A DNA stretch of 64,000 nucleotides. It comes from Erythroxylum novogranatense. Lineage: Eukaryota > Streptophyta > Magnoliopsida > Malpighiales > Erythroxylaceae. The stretch covers positions 8,804,001-8,868,000 of the forward strand of contig CM057224.1 in the NCBI GenBank assembly GCA_029891385.1, in the 5' to 3' direction. Below the pieces are notes generated by a model. It did not search any database and was not told where the DNA came from. It worked only from the letters and a program-made list of their open reading frames with translations. A program made the translations under genes and the position numbers. Below, in pieces: positions 24,716 to 35,176 of this stretch. Within the stretch, counting starts at the first letter, position 1; every line of letters begins with the position of its first letter.

Positions 24716-25220
24716 ATCACAACATTGTATTCATTCAAATGAGAATAGGTGCAATCTACTTCGACAACTTGTCACATTTGTCACATAGCCTCGTTATTTG
24801 TCCCCTTCCTCTCACCCTCTGAACTGCACTTTCCTTTTTTTGATAAGCTCAACAGCTTTTCGTGTTTCACTATGTAGTTTTTCCTATGGAAGTTGCCGCA
24901 GTGGGCAGCCCAATCTCCCCGACGGTCTAACTCCATGCGATGTCAAAGGGTCGTTCGTCATCTAATCACTAGTAGTGAGATGTTCCTTTAGAGAAAGGCC
25001 TCTGAGTCGATGTAGATTTCCCAACTATCAAACAATCCTTAGCTTAAAAAGGAATCCTAGCTAAGAAAGTAGACTAAAAGAAAGCTTCTAAACATGAGAA
25101 TATGGTTGACTTGAGCATAGTCTCACCCAGATCTTGGAGAAGAGTTGTAGTGGCTCCCATGAACACCAAGCTGAATTTCATTGAGGCAACCATAATGGAT
25201 ATAGTATTCACGTCCCCTTA

Positions 25221-25790
25221 AAAATGCTTCAAGCAGGTATTGTGGCTTGGTCTACAACTCTTGTCGACTTCTTCATAGGCAAAAGACTCGCTTTCCCTAA
25301 GTTCAGAGTTAGGATATTGCTAAATGGGCGAAAATGGGGCTGGCGAAAACACTCTTAACTAAAGAGGTCACCTTTCTTTTCAGATTCATATTAGATGCTA
25401 ATATTGATAACTAACCTGTATATTTCTAACAAAATAGAGACCATGTATAGAATTAGATGGATATAAATTTGAATCACTACCATTATGGATTAACTTTCAT
25501 AATATTCCTCTAAAATATTGCACAATTGAAGGATTGAGCTAAATAGTCTCAACAGGTAAACCAGTGTGTTTTGACTCTTTGACAGCTATAATGGATAGAA
25601 TAGGCTATGCCAAGATGTGTGTGGAGGTTAATATCAATGATCAGTTACCAAGAACTTTATTAGTTATGAAATTGGATGTGGATGGTGAGCTTTATAAAGA
25701 TGAAATTTCACTTATATTTGGAAACCTAATTCGAGAAGTAAGATTTGAAAACTGACAGGAAGGATGTTTAACTCGGGTACTTACTATGAG
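25221..25790 (+). mobile_element. LINE ORF1 relic (DUF4283-like domain)
   Basis: Plus-strand frames resemble the DUF4283 domain of plant LINE ORF1 proteins. WSTTLVDFFIGKRLAFPKF is followed by LPLWINFHNIPLKYCTIEGLS, a stop, and then GKPVCFDSLTAIMDRIGYAK with CVEVNI at 25,555-25,635. The family pattern is LP-WV-L-N-P---W---GL- -IAS--GKPL--D--T----R--YARV-VE. Stops and frame changes make it a relic. The zinc knuckle, endonuclease and reverse transcriptase regions are not present nearby. Confidence 0.7.
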
Positions 25791-26497
25791 GTAATGGGAA
25801 TTGAAGAGTCAGATGTTGAAGGGAAAAAATGACAATTCAAGGCTAAAGGCTGGCAACCTTTACTTGGTAATGGTAAATAAGTTTGATGTCGATATTTTCT
25901 TAAAATGCTAGACGGATAAACTGCTGTAATAAATGCAGTAATTAATCACATTCAACAATCAAGATCACATTTTATTTAGAGCATAGCAAGAGAATAAAAT
26001 TATATCTCCAACATTTAATATTTGATCTTGAACCCTCTCCATACTTCACCAAAACCTATCAAAGAGAAAAATACAAACCTTGTACAAGAGAGAGTAATGA
26101 TAGAAGACCCCTATTCTTTTCACACCCACACACACTATGTATGTACCACACTCAACAATCTCACCTTATGTCATATATTATGGCATGTTCTACCATAAAG
26201 AGTAAAATAGGCTAATTGTCTCATTTTAATAAATGATATGAATTATAATTTAATGGGCTAATATATAATTATTAGAATACTACCGTGTGCCTCAAATGCA
26301 ATTAACAAATTAGCCATCTCATTATGGTTATTAAATATATATTAAGCAATTTGATTGTGGTTAGGCATATGAAATTAATGTTGTAATTGTATTAGTCCAC
26401 ATATATTTCTAACATAAACAACCCTCTAAAACTTCAAGCTATTAAAGATGTTGTTTTAGACAAGAAACCTATTCTCTTTAATTTAATTGAAACTAAT
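25791..26497. other. AT-rich spacer
   Basis: I see no gene or RNA. The sequence may include the decayed tail of the LINE relic. Confidence 0.4.
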
Positions 26498-27172
26498 GGC
26501 TCGTTTGGTTGAGTTTTTATCAGTAGAACTTTTATCAGTAGAACTTTTGTCAGTAGAGCTTTTATGAGAAGAGTTTTTTTTTAAAAGCCAGCTGACTATT
26601 TGGCTGTCAATTAAAAAATAACTTTTTTAAAAGAACTTTATACTGATGGTATTTGGTAACATAAAATAAAAGACACTTTTATTAATTTTAATTATATTTT
26701 ATTTTATAATAAAATTATTTATGCTAAATAATATTTAAGATATACTAACAAATTGTTCATTAACGTAGGATGTATGCTAAATAATATTTAAAATACATAT
26801 AATATTTAAAATAATTTTATAATAAAATTATTTTATAAATATTTAAATAAATTTTAAATAAAATTGTTCAACGCAGATGACTGTCTGCGTTGTTTCAACG
26901 CAGACATGATCTTCGTTGAGCGTTGACGAGTTTATATACGTAAGTGACGGAACTTTAAAAAACTAGTTTTCCGGAAAAACTAAAATTTGGGCTTTTATGA
27001 AAAGCTCCAAATTTTAGCTTTTCAAAAGCTGTATTTTAGCTTTTTCAAAAGCTATTTCTACTTCAAAAGTGCTTTTAAAGTTTGCAGCCAAACACCCATC
27101 TTTTCTAAAAAATAACTTTTGCGGTAGAAAAAAATACTTTTGGAGTCTCCAAAAGCTGAACCAAACAAGCAC
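26498..27172. mobile_element. MITE-like element with terminal inverted repeats
   Basis: The left end GGCTCGTTTGGTTGAG and the right end CTGAACCAAACAAGCAC are inverted repeats over about 15 positions, bounding 675 bp without coding capacity. The interior is AT-rich with subterminal runs of AAAAGCT/AGCTTTT words, typical of plant hAT-type MITEs. Target duplication is unclear: the flanks read AACTAATG on the left and ACTAAAAG on the right, only partly alike. A small perfect hairpin (CAACGCAGA at 26,869 against TCTGCGTTG at 26,884) lies inside. Confidence 0.7.
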
Positions 27173-28065
27173 TAAAAGACAAAAACCTAAGTTTCAAATT
27201 GCGTTCTTCATTCTCTTCCTCCAAATTGTCCCTTCTCTTTTTAGTGACATATCTTCCCCTTCCGCTTTCCTCCTCCTCAATCACTTTTATTCTCATGGTT
27301 CTGAATATTCAAACCTTTAAATGTACAATCATTGGTATCAATAACTGTTACATAAAGATAGTGGCGCAAAGAGGGGTTTAAAACTTGAAAAATGCTCTAA
27401 ACAATAGTCGTTTGTTCTCTAACCAATAAGTGAACAAATAATGTTACTTTTCCTTGAAAGAATGGGTCACTGCAAGTGATATCATACTTCTAAGGAGTAG
27501 TATTTCTCATGAGGTCACTAAATAACCCAAAGTTGCCTTTATTATTCTGATGATTATACCTAACAAAGTAGAACATTTTTTTGTTGGCTTAAAAAAAAAA
27601 GATAAGTAGTGAAGAAAATTAATGCGATCCATACCGAAACCCATAATGTCACCACCAACATCATTATAGATAAGTAATTCTGAGAAGCTTTTGGCTTCCC
27701 CCGCTATAAGATGGTCCTCTTAATAAAATTCTCCTATCCTAAATTGAAATCCAACTATTTTATACTATCTAAAATAAAAATTTGACATCTTTGTTCATCT
27801 ACAACTCTATTCCTAGGTTGGCCTAGCCGAGCTTGGCCCATTTTCATCTCTAAATACAACAATATACTCTACTGTTGCCTTTAAGTTGCCAATTATTACT
27901 AAATGGTATCCTTGATATGATAATAAAAACAACTCGATAGTGATGAGGTTAAAATAAATTGGAACTTTTGTTAATTAAATTAATATTAAATTAATTCATT
28001 TTATTTAGGATCAATAAAATTTATTAATAATAAATAAAAATATGTATTTCTTTTAAAGTTAAATT
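27173..28065. other. AT-rich spacer between two insertions
   Basis: No gene is supported. Short frames on both strands at 27,069-27,381 overlap the MITE end and have low-complexity compositions. Confidence 0.4.
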
Positions 28066-28700
28066 AGAAGCAACTTTTTTACTTCCAGAGCCCACTGGTT
28101 CGTTTCGCATTGGGGTTTCCCATTGGGCCACAACGTAGGATGGGGTTTACAGAGTCCTGGGTCAAACTTAACACGAACGATTCTTTTAATCTGGGGGCGG
28201 AATTAGCTACCGCTGGGGTCTTATTCGCGATAGTTGAGGACAATGGTGCGACGGTTTTATTCAGCACATTGGTCACAGCTCTTCCATTACGGCCGAATTA
28301 TGGGGTGCCCACTCAGGCCTCTCACTCACCTGGGAATTTGGTTACCGTCAGGTCATCTTAGAAACAGATGCCCTCAACGTCATTCATTGGTTTCATCTCC
28401 CATCTCAGAGACTGATAATAATCACTTTTTGTTGGCAGGTATTCAAGGCTTACTCCAGCGGGATTGGGAGTTCTCATCCAACACATACATCGGAAGGGGA
28501 ACCAGTGCGCGGATCAATTGGCAACTATTGCAGGAAGAACTTGTCCAGGAATCCATATATTTCGAGAGCCCCCTTTGAACGTCCAGGACCTCATCCGATG
28601 GGATCAACAAGGACTTGAGTATCGCCGAGTTTTGCGCAGCTTAGATTAATAGTTTTTAGCTCCTTTGTATTCAAAAAAAAAAAAAGAAGCAACTCTTTTA
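28066..28700 (+). mobile_element. 5'-truncated LINE insertion: RNase H fragment, poly(A), target-site duplication
   Basis: The body (about 28,082-28,684) encodes pieces of an RVT_3-type RNase H in three frames. WVKLNTNDSFNLGAELA is followed by TAELWGAHSGLSLTWEFGYR and VILETDALNVI, then AGIQGLLQRDWE, then HIHRKGNQCADQLA. The family pattern is W-K-NTDGS ... AEL-----GL-LA---G-----LE-D ... I--L---W-----H--RE-N--AD-LA. A run of about 13 A residues ends at 28,685. The sequence AGAAGCAACT(T/C)TTTTA occurs just before the body (28,066-28,081) and just after the poly(A) (28,685-28,700), a target-site duplication with one mismatch. The insertion is dead because of frameshifts and truncation. Confidence 0.82.
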
Positions 28701-29386
28701 TTAGTTAGGGATAAAGTTGCATATTTCTGGACCTTCCAAACTCAATATTTCATCACGATTTCTACTGAGATATTATTATTGTTATTGTTGCTATCTCTTT
28801 TAAAATTAAATTAGTTACATAAAACCATGTGGCTTTATAAGATGCAAAAGTTTATTAAAATATTGTTTTACTTTGTCATATTGATATCACAAAAGATATC
28901 TCGACTATTTTTCATATATAAAGGATTCAATTTGAATATTTTAAAATAAAAAAATTATTTTATGAACTTGGGAAGTTCGCATCTTATTTGTATTCAAACA
29001 AAATATTTGATTTGAAATTCCCTTTTTGCCTATAAAACAAGTTATTTAACTTAAAATTCTAAACTCAATATGTAAATAATTTTCGTTTCACTCATACTTT
29101 TTATTTGATTTTAGACCTTTAATCAACATCCTATATTCTATTGTTTTTATAATTCCAAACCAATATCAGAGGTCAATAATATATTAGAAAAAGGATAAAA
29201 TGGTACTATTTGCGATGACCTAATTCACTAGCTAGACAAGATAATGCCGAGAGGCATATAAAGGTAACACACGAAGTATAGAGATGTATTAAGATGACAA
29301 CGTTTTGCTATGTAATGTAATGTTTGGTTTAAAAATATAAATTTGAAATGACAAAGAAATAACTAACAAAAAGACCAAAATATCTA
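28701..29386. other. AT-rich spacer
   Basis: No gene is supported. A 20-base word at 29,224-29,243 recurs exactly at 47,914-47,933 near RPB10. Confidence 0.4.
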
Positions 29387-29399
29387 TTAATTCTCAGTA

Positions 29400-29531
29400 A
29401 CATTATTATTATTATTATTATTATTATTAGTAGTAGTAGTAATAGGAGGAGGAGGAGGAGTAGGAGTAGGAGTAATAGGAGTAGTAGTAGGAGTAGGAGT
29501 AGTAGTGGTGGTAGTAATAGTAATAGTACTG
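29400..29531. repeat. Compound trinucleotide microsatellite
   Basis: About 30 bases of (ATT)n pass into (AGT)n, (AGG)n and mixed AGT/AGG/AAT triplets. On the minus strand the reverse transcriptase frame of the copia element runs into it, reading out as Thr, Pro and Asn repeats (29,680 down to 29,387). The microsatellite marks the 3' truncation point of that element. Confidence 0.9.
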
Positions 29532-30120
29532 TCCTTCATGGAAAAGTTTTTGGATAATCGTATCTTAATAGACTGGAGCATTGAAATGTCATTTCTAATA
29601 AGTAATATGTCATCCACATAAAGTACTAAGGAAACGACGACACTCCCACTTATCTTCTTGTAAACACAAGATTCATCCATATTTTTTATAAAATCAAATT
29701 TTTTTATTGTTTCATCAAAATGGATGTTTTAACTTCGCAATTCTTAGTTCAGTCCACAAATGGACCTTTGCAACTTACATATTTGATCAGAAAATTCTTT
29801 ATATTCAAAACCATCAGGTTGTGTCATATACACATCCTCTTGCAAATTCCCATTGAGAAATTTTATTTTGACATCCATTTGTCAAATGTTATAATCATGA
29901 TATGCAGCTATAGCCAATAAAATTCTTATGGACTTAAACATTGCTATTGGCAAAAAAGTTTCATTAAAATCAACTCCTTGTTTTTGTCTGTAACCTTTTG
30001 CCACCAGCCTTGCTTTATACGTATGTACATTTCTATCCATATCAGTTTTTCTCTTAAAAACTCACTTGTACCTAATAGGTACTATACCTTTAGGTGCATC
30101 CACTAAAGTCCATACTTAGT
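29531..30120 (-). pseudogene. Copia reverse transcriptase fragment
   Basis: Minus-strand frames give RLVAKGYKQKQGVDFNETF-like sequence near 30,000 and a QMDVK-type motif near 29,880. At 29,680-29,531 comes MDESCVYKKISGSVVVSLVL with the YVDD catalytic motif (YVDDILLI). Stops separate the parts. The palm domain breaks off after KNFSMKD, where the microsatellite begins. Confidence 0.85.
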
Positions 30121-31130
30121 TAGTGTACATGAATTCTATTTCGGATTTCATGGCTTCTTGCCATTTTAAATAATCGATATCTGACATTGCTTCCTTATCA
30201 GTAGGTTCATCGTTCATAAGTGAAGCATCATCACTTCCTTTTTCAATATGTAGATCTAATCTAACAGGAGGATGACGTACCCTTCCAAAGCGTCGCAGAC
30301 TATGTGTTTCTTGAGACATTGGTTGTGCATCAAATGTATCAACTTATGGTTTTTGTTTTACTTGGATGTGTGTTTGTGGTTTTAGAACTTCTCTAAGTTC
30401 CACATCATTCCTACTACTTTCTTTGAGAATAAATTCTCTTTCTAAGAAGGTAGCATGTCTTGAGATAAACACCTTTTACTCAAGAAGATAATAAAATTGA
30501 TATTCAAAACTTTCTTTTGGATACCCCACAAACATGCATTTATCTGATTTAGCTTCAAGTTTATCAAATATTGCACGCTTTACATAAGCAACACATCTTC
30601 AAATCTTCAAGTGTGACAACCTTAGTCTTTTACCGGTCCATATCTCATATAGAGTCTTGTCAACCGATTTGGAAAAAACTCTGTTTAATAGGTAAGCAAT
30701 AGTTTTAAGAGTATATCCCCAAAATGAAACTGGAAGAACTACATGACTCATCATGGAGCGTATCATATCTAATAAAGTACGGTTTCTCCTTTCAAAAACT
30801 TCATTATGTTGTGAAGTTCTAGGTGGAGTCCATTGTAAGATAATCTCATTCTCTTTTAAGTAACCAAAAAACTCATGGTCCAAGTACTCGCCACTTATAT
30901 CAGATCTAAGTGTTTTAATAATTTTATTAGTTTATTTCTCTACTTCAAGTCTAAATTCATTAAATACACATAGCCATATCTAGAATTGTCATCTGTAAAT
31001 GTTATAAAATAAGAAAATCCACCTCTAGCTTGAGTAGACATAGGGCCACTTACATCTGAATGTACAAGCTATAACAATTCATTATCATGTTGTCCCTTCC
31101 CTCTAAAGGGTAGTTTGCTCATTTTACCCA
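30116..31130 (-). pseudogene. Copia integrase core and C-terminal region
   Basis: Reading down the minus strand, VHSDVSGPMSTQARGG (near 31,060) starts the DDE core. WTPPRTSQHNEVFERRNRTL (about 30,840-30,780) carries the last catalytic Glu region. It is followed by SFWGYTLKTIAYLLNRVFSK, then LRRFGRVRHPPVRL (30,290-30,250) from the linker before RT. Stops interrupt the frame near 30,930 and elsewhere. Confidence 0.85.
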
Positions 31131-31660
31131 TAAACAAGATTTACAAATTTCATATGATTCATAATCGAAAGAATATAAATATCCTTCTTTATGTAACTTA
31201 GTGATTCTTGTTTCATTATCATGACCTAATCTACAATGCCATAAATAAGATAGATTTTGGTCACTTAATCTCCTTTTCTTGCTATTTATGTGTAGAATTG
31301 GTCTTTCAAGATCTAATTCATACAAACCATTTGTAAGCATACCAGATCCATAATAAACATTATCTTTATAAAAAGAATAACTGTTATTATTAATATTGAA
31401 GACAAATCCATTCATGTCTAAACATGGAATAGAAATAATGTTTCTTCTGATAACAAGAACATAATAATAATATTTTAGTTCAAGTACAAGACCAGAAAGC
31501 AAAGCTAAACTATAAGTTCCTATAGCTAATGCGACAACTCTTGCTTCATTGTCGACTCGTAAGTCTACTTCGCCTTTTCTCAATGCTCTACTATCTGTCA
31601 GTGCCTACACATTGTTACAAATGTGAGAACCACATCCGATATCTAATACTTAAGATTGTG
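31119..31660 (-). pseudogene. Copia protease remnant and GAG-pre-integrase domain
   Basis: VLDIGCGSHIC near 31,640 corresponds to the aspartic protease motif (D-GCS-H); here Thr is replaced by Ile. The open frame 31,583-31,119 then carries LSYLWHCRLGHDNETRI and ends CKSCLWVKM, the His/Cys zinc-binding GAG-pre-integrase domain. Confidence 0.85.
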
Positions 31661-31706
31661 AAACAAAAGTAGAAAGATTGATTTCAATCATAAACAAACC
31701 TGAAGT

Positions 31707-32537
31707 TTAAGCTACACTTAACTTCTTTTCCTTTAAGCTAACAAGATAAGCTTTGCAGTTCCTCTTCCAATGTCCAGCTACGCCACAATGGAAACAGATG
31801 CCCTTGTCATTCTTCTTCTTGACACCGCCTGCTAGCTTTTCTACTTTAGCAGAAGCCTTCTGGTTCTTATTCTTGTTCTTCTTCTTAATACCCTTATTCT
31901 TAGAAGAAGAAGAGTCAATAACAATAACAGAATTGGATTCCTTTTTAAGGCATCCCTCAGCGGTCTTTAGCATGTTGAGCAATTCAACTAATGGCATTTT
32001 CTTTTTATTCATGTGGAAGTTCACAATCAATTGTGAAAAACTTGGGGCAAGAGACTGGAGCACTAAATCAAAGCTTAACTCGAGGTTCAGGTCATACCTT
32101 AATTGACTTAATTTTTCAATGTAGCCAATCATCTGTAGAACATGAAGTTCCGCTGAAGATCCAGGAGCCATCCAACATTGAAACAAAGCTCTTGTAGTCT
32201 CAAACCTCTCCACTCGACTCTATGGGCCAAATGACTTTTGAAGGCACAAGAATATTTCCCTTGCATTCATATTTTCATGTTGCCTCTGAAGCTCGGGAGA
32301 CATGCTAGCTAACATCACACATGTCGCTTGCTCATTGTCATCAACATGACTTTGATAATATTCCCAATCCTCGTTAGCAGCTTCTTGCACAGGTTCAGGT
32401 GGAAGCTCAATGTCAAGAATGTACAATTTCTCTTCTTGCCTTAAAACGATTTTAAGGTTATGCAACTAGTCTGAAAAGTTTGGTCCAATCAATTTGTTTG
32501 CATCCATGACGCTTCTTAGGGACAAGTTTATACTCAT
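31707..32537 (-). pseudogene. Copia gag remnant with CCHC zinc knuckle
   Basis: The start at 32,537 (MSINLSLRSVMDANKL) is interrupted by TAG at the position of an expected Trp. The frame continues as LHNLKIVLRQEEKLYILDIE and, at 32,213-31,707, holds the gag core and a Lys-rich linker. CFHCGVAGHWKRNC is a canonical CX2CX4HX4C zinc knuckle. At least one stop between 32,220 and 32,213 splits the gene. Confidence 0.88.
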
Positions 32538-34367
32538 TTTTCAAAAACTAAAAAATCAAAGAGCAAAAAACTTAATTTATGCCGTAAAACAAAATAAATA
32601 AGGATTTTTTAAAAATATTTGGTTACTCCCATTATTTTAAACAAATTAATAGGCTCAAAACTAATTCAAGAAATTATCATATAATTTCCTAGTGGGCTAG
32701 GATCTCGTTTTAATTTAATTGATCTTGAATTTGCTTAACAAACCAACTAAATTAAAATTAGGCAAATAACAATTTATCAGTCACATCCTATGTGATTCCT
32801 AGATTCATTAGGAGACAACTCTTTGTGAAAAACATATCTAATACACGATTCCTAACCTTGCCTCTAAATTAATATGATCATGAGTTTACTAATCCAAATC
32901 ATCTAAATTTAGTTAAGTAAAACTCATCGTTATAAGACTAAACATATTCAGGCTAAAGCGGTCTTGAGTTTACTCAACAAGTCTAACAATAAACAAAAAT
33001 CTTGTTTAATCCTATAACAATGGAAGGCATTATTCATATTCTAAGCATGTACTTAATATTTTAATAAGGAATTTAAAAATAGGTCTCATTCTAAATAATA
33101 TAATTTCATTGTATTAATTTATTTTACATAATCTAATTATGAAAATAAATTGAGCACGTGGTTTGATTCTAAATATTGATTTGATAATTAATTTAAATTA
33201 ATTAATCAACTCTTAAAAAATTAAATTAAATTAAAAAAGGAAGCAGCTGGAGCGTGCAAAGCACAGCGTCAATGAGGAAGCAGCACACGCGCCAGCACCG
33301 CGCCTCCTGGCCTGCATTGCTGGTTTTTTTTTCTTTTGTTTAGAGATTTTTGTGTTTAAAACACAAGTTTTATCCACAAAAATCACTAAAGAGAGAACTC
33401 TTTTTAGAGAGAGAAAACATCACTGTCGCAGGCGGTGGTTCTCCAACCGTCGGTGGCTACACCTACCGCTGGTGGTCTCTGTTTCGATAGCCCTTAAGAC
33501 AATTAATCCCATTAACCAAACATACATCAACAACCATTAAAGCATCTAAGTCTGAATAAATAAGCATTGAATGAACAGTAAACACTAACATAACCCATTT
33601 AAATATTGAATTTAATGGCTACTACATGTTAATAAAAGGGTTATTTAATTGACAAAAACTATCAATGCTTGAGAAAGTGGGCAGACCCCATTTTCGATAA
33701 TGGAACTGTTTCTAGTTCTAAACCATGATCAAAGCATACATTATGCATTGAAAACTACAGAAACAACAGATACTAGACTTTATTAAGACCAGTTAAAACG
33801 TGCGCTGCATTTTTTTTTAATACGGCAAATGAAGAGACAACAATAATGAATGAAACTCTTCAAGTTTTTCAAGAAACAACACACAAGTAAAAGAGGAATG
33901 TAACAAAGATCAAAAAAAAAATTTTAGTTAACACAAGCGAACAACAATCAACTAAGATACAAAAGATGTCCTTCTATATCCAGAAACACTTTCCAGATAA
34001 AAAAGAACAAGAATAAAATTTTCCAGAAAAATAAAACATTCCAGTTTCATTTCTAAAGAACAAATGATGGCATTCATCGTCAGTATGGTTCTTTGTCTTG
34101 ATGGTAAAAGCGAGTAACATAACAAGCAGAACGAATGTGGAGCAGTATGATATTTAGTTGTGGTAGATGAGCAGAAAAAAGCTAAAATCTCGAGACGAGA
34201 ATGTGTTTGGTTGCTGATAGGCGAGCGTAAAAATTGTGTCAATGACAAAAATGCCCTTGATACTTAAGATGATTAACAATGTGTTATGAATTGATAAGTT
34301 TATTACGAATGAGAAGCTTTAGTTAAAAAGTGAACAAATAATAATAATAACATTTTCAAATTAAGAT

Positions 34368-34415
<48 letters not shown>

Positions 34416-34425
34416 TTTATTCTTG

Positions 34426-34480
<55 letters not shown>

Positions 34481-34559
34481 GAACAACAAAATTAATTTGA
34501 ATTAATAAATAAGGCAACATGTATAATCATAATTATACATATTAATAATAATTACAAAT

Positions 34560-34622
<63 letters not shown>

Positions 34623-35163
34623 GCCAAACATTAATAAACATAATAACTAATATTATATAATAATAACATAGGCGACGGGAGACAAGGACATCCTTGTCCT
34701 TTCTTTTTGGAGTGAACAGAATTTTATGTCCCTGTCTTTCGGAAACAAGAGATAGAGATGCGGAAACAAGAAGCAAACATCCATGGAAACAGAGATTTTT
34801 CTGTCTTGTTCACTGTCCCCATGCCCAGAGACACTATCCATACGCAGGGTCAAGAACATTTCTAGGTAGCAAACTAAAGACAAATTAATGGAACATTTCC
34901 ATAATAAGCAGAAAAAATATTTAATCACATAGAGCATGAACAATACTTTCAGAACAATTCCAGAAATTAATACATCAAATTGCAAGTTTTAGAAACACTA
35001 ATCTAGGCAGTGAACGTGTATAATCATTTCATAACACACCAAAAAAGACTTTCCAAAAATCACATTTTCATATCACCAAACCAAATTGTCAAAACAGTTT
35101 CAACGTATAAATATGCAACTTTTGTATATTAAAATCAAATCAAAATTAAATCTATTAAAGGTA
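32538..35163. other. Copia leader region with embedded microsatellites
   Basis: This stretch lies between the primer-binding site and gag of the minus-strand copia element. It is AT-rich apart from a GC-rich patch at about 33,240-33,320. Three (AAT)n arrays sit at 34,370-34,412, 34,429-34,481 and 34,561-34,622. No protein is supported. Short frames here are artefacts of low complexity. Confidence 0.55.
34365..34625. repeat. AAT/TAA microsatellite arrays
   Basis: Three blocks of nearly pure AAT triplets (about 14, 17 and 20 units) are separated by 15-80 bases. They probably expanded inside the copia leader. Confidence 0.95.
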
Positions 35164-35175
35164 GCTTTGATACCA
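35164..35175 (-). other. Primer-binding site of the copia element
   Basis: On the minus strand TGGTATCAAAGC follows the LTR end with one spacer base. Plant Ty1-copia elements typically use TGGTATCAGAGC, complementary to initiator methionine tRNA; this copy has one difference. Confidence 0.8.
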
Positions 35176-35176
35176 C

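Larger units (their letters stand above)
20641..25220. other. Gene-free AT-rich intergenic DNA with short repeats
   Basis: No convincing gene occurs in this 4.5-kb stretch. It holds a small hairpin (22,562-22,648), a dispersed direct repeat pair (23,105-23,240 and 23,925-24,066) and a tandem pair of about 120 bp (24,470-24,715). A GC-richer patch at 21,375-21,530 encodes nothing recognisable. From about 24,750 rightwards the sequence becomes less AT-rich and grades into LINE-derived sequence. Confidence 0.5.

Noticed and set aside
29400..29531. Direct-repeat array as a possible CRISPR-like structure
   Set aside because: It is a plain trinucleotide microsatellite without spacers, in a plant genome.
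34552..34985. Frames with poly-Leu or similar runs over the AAT arrays
   Set aside because: These are translations of a microsatellite, not proteins.
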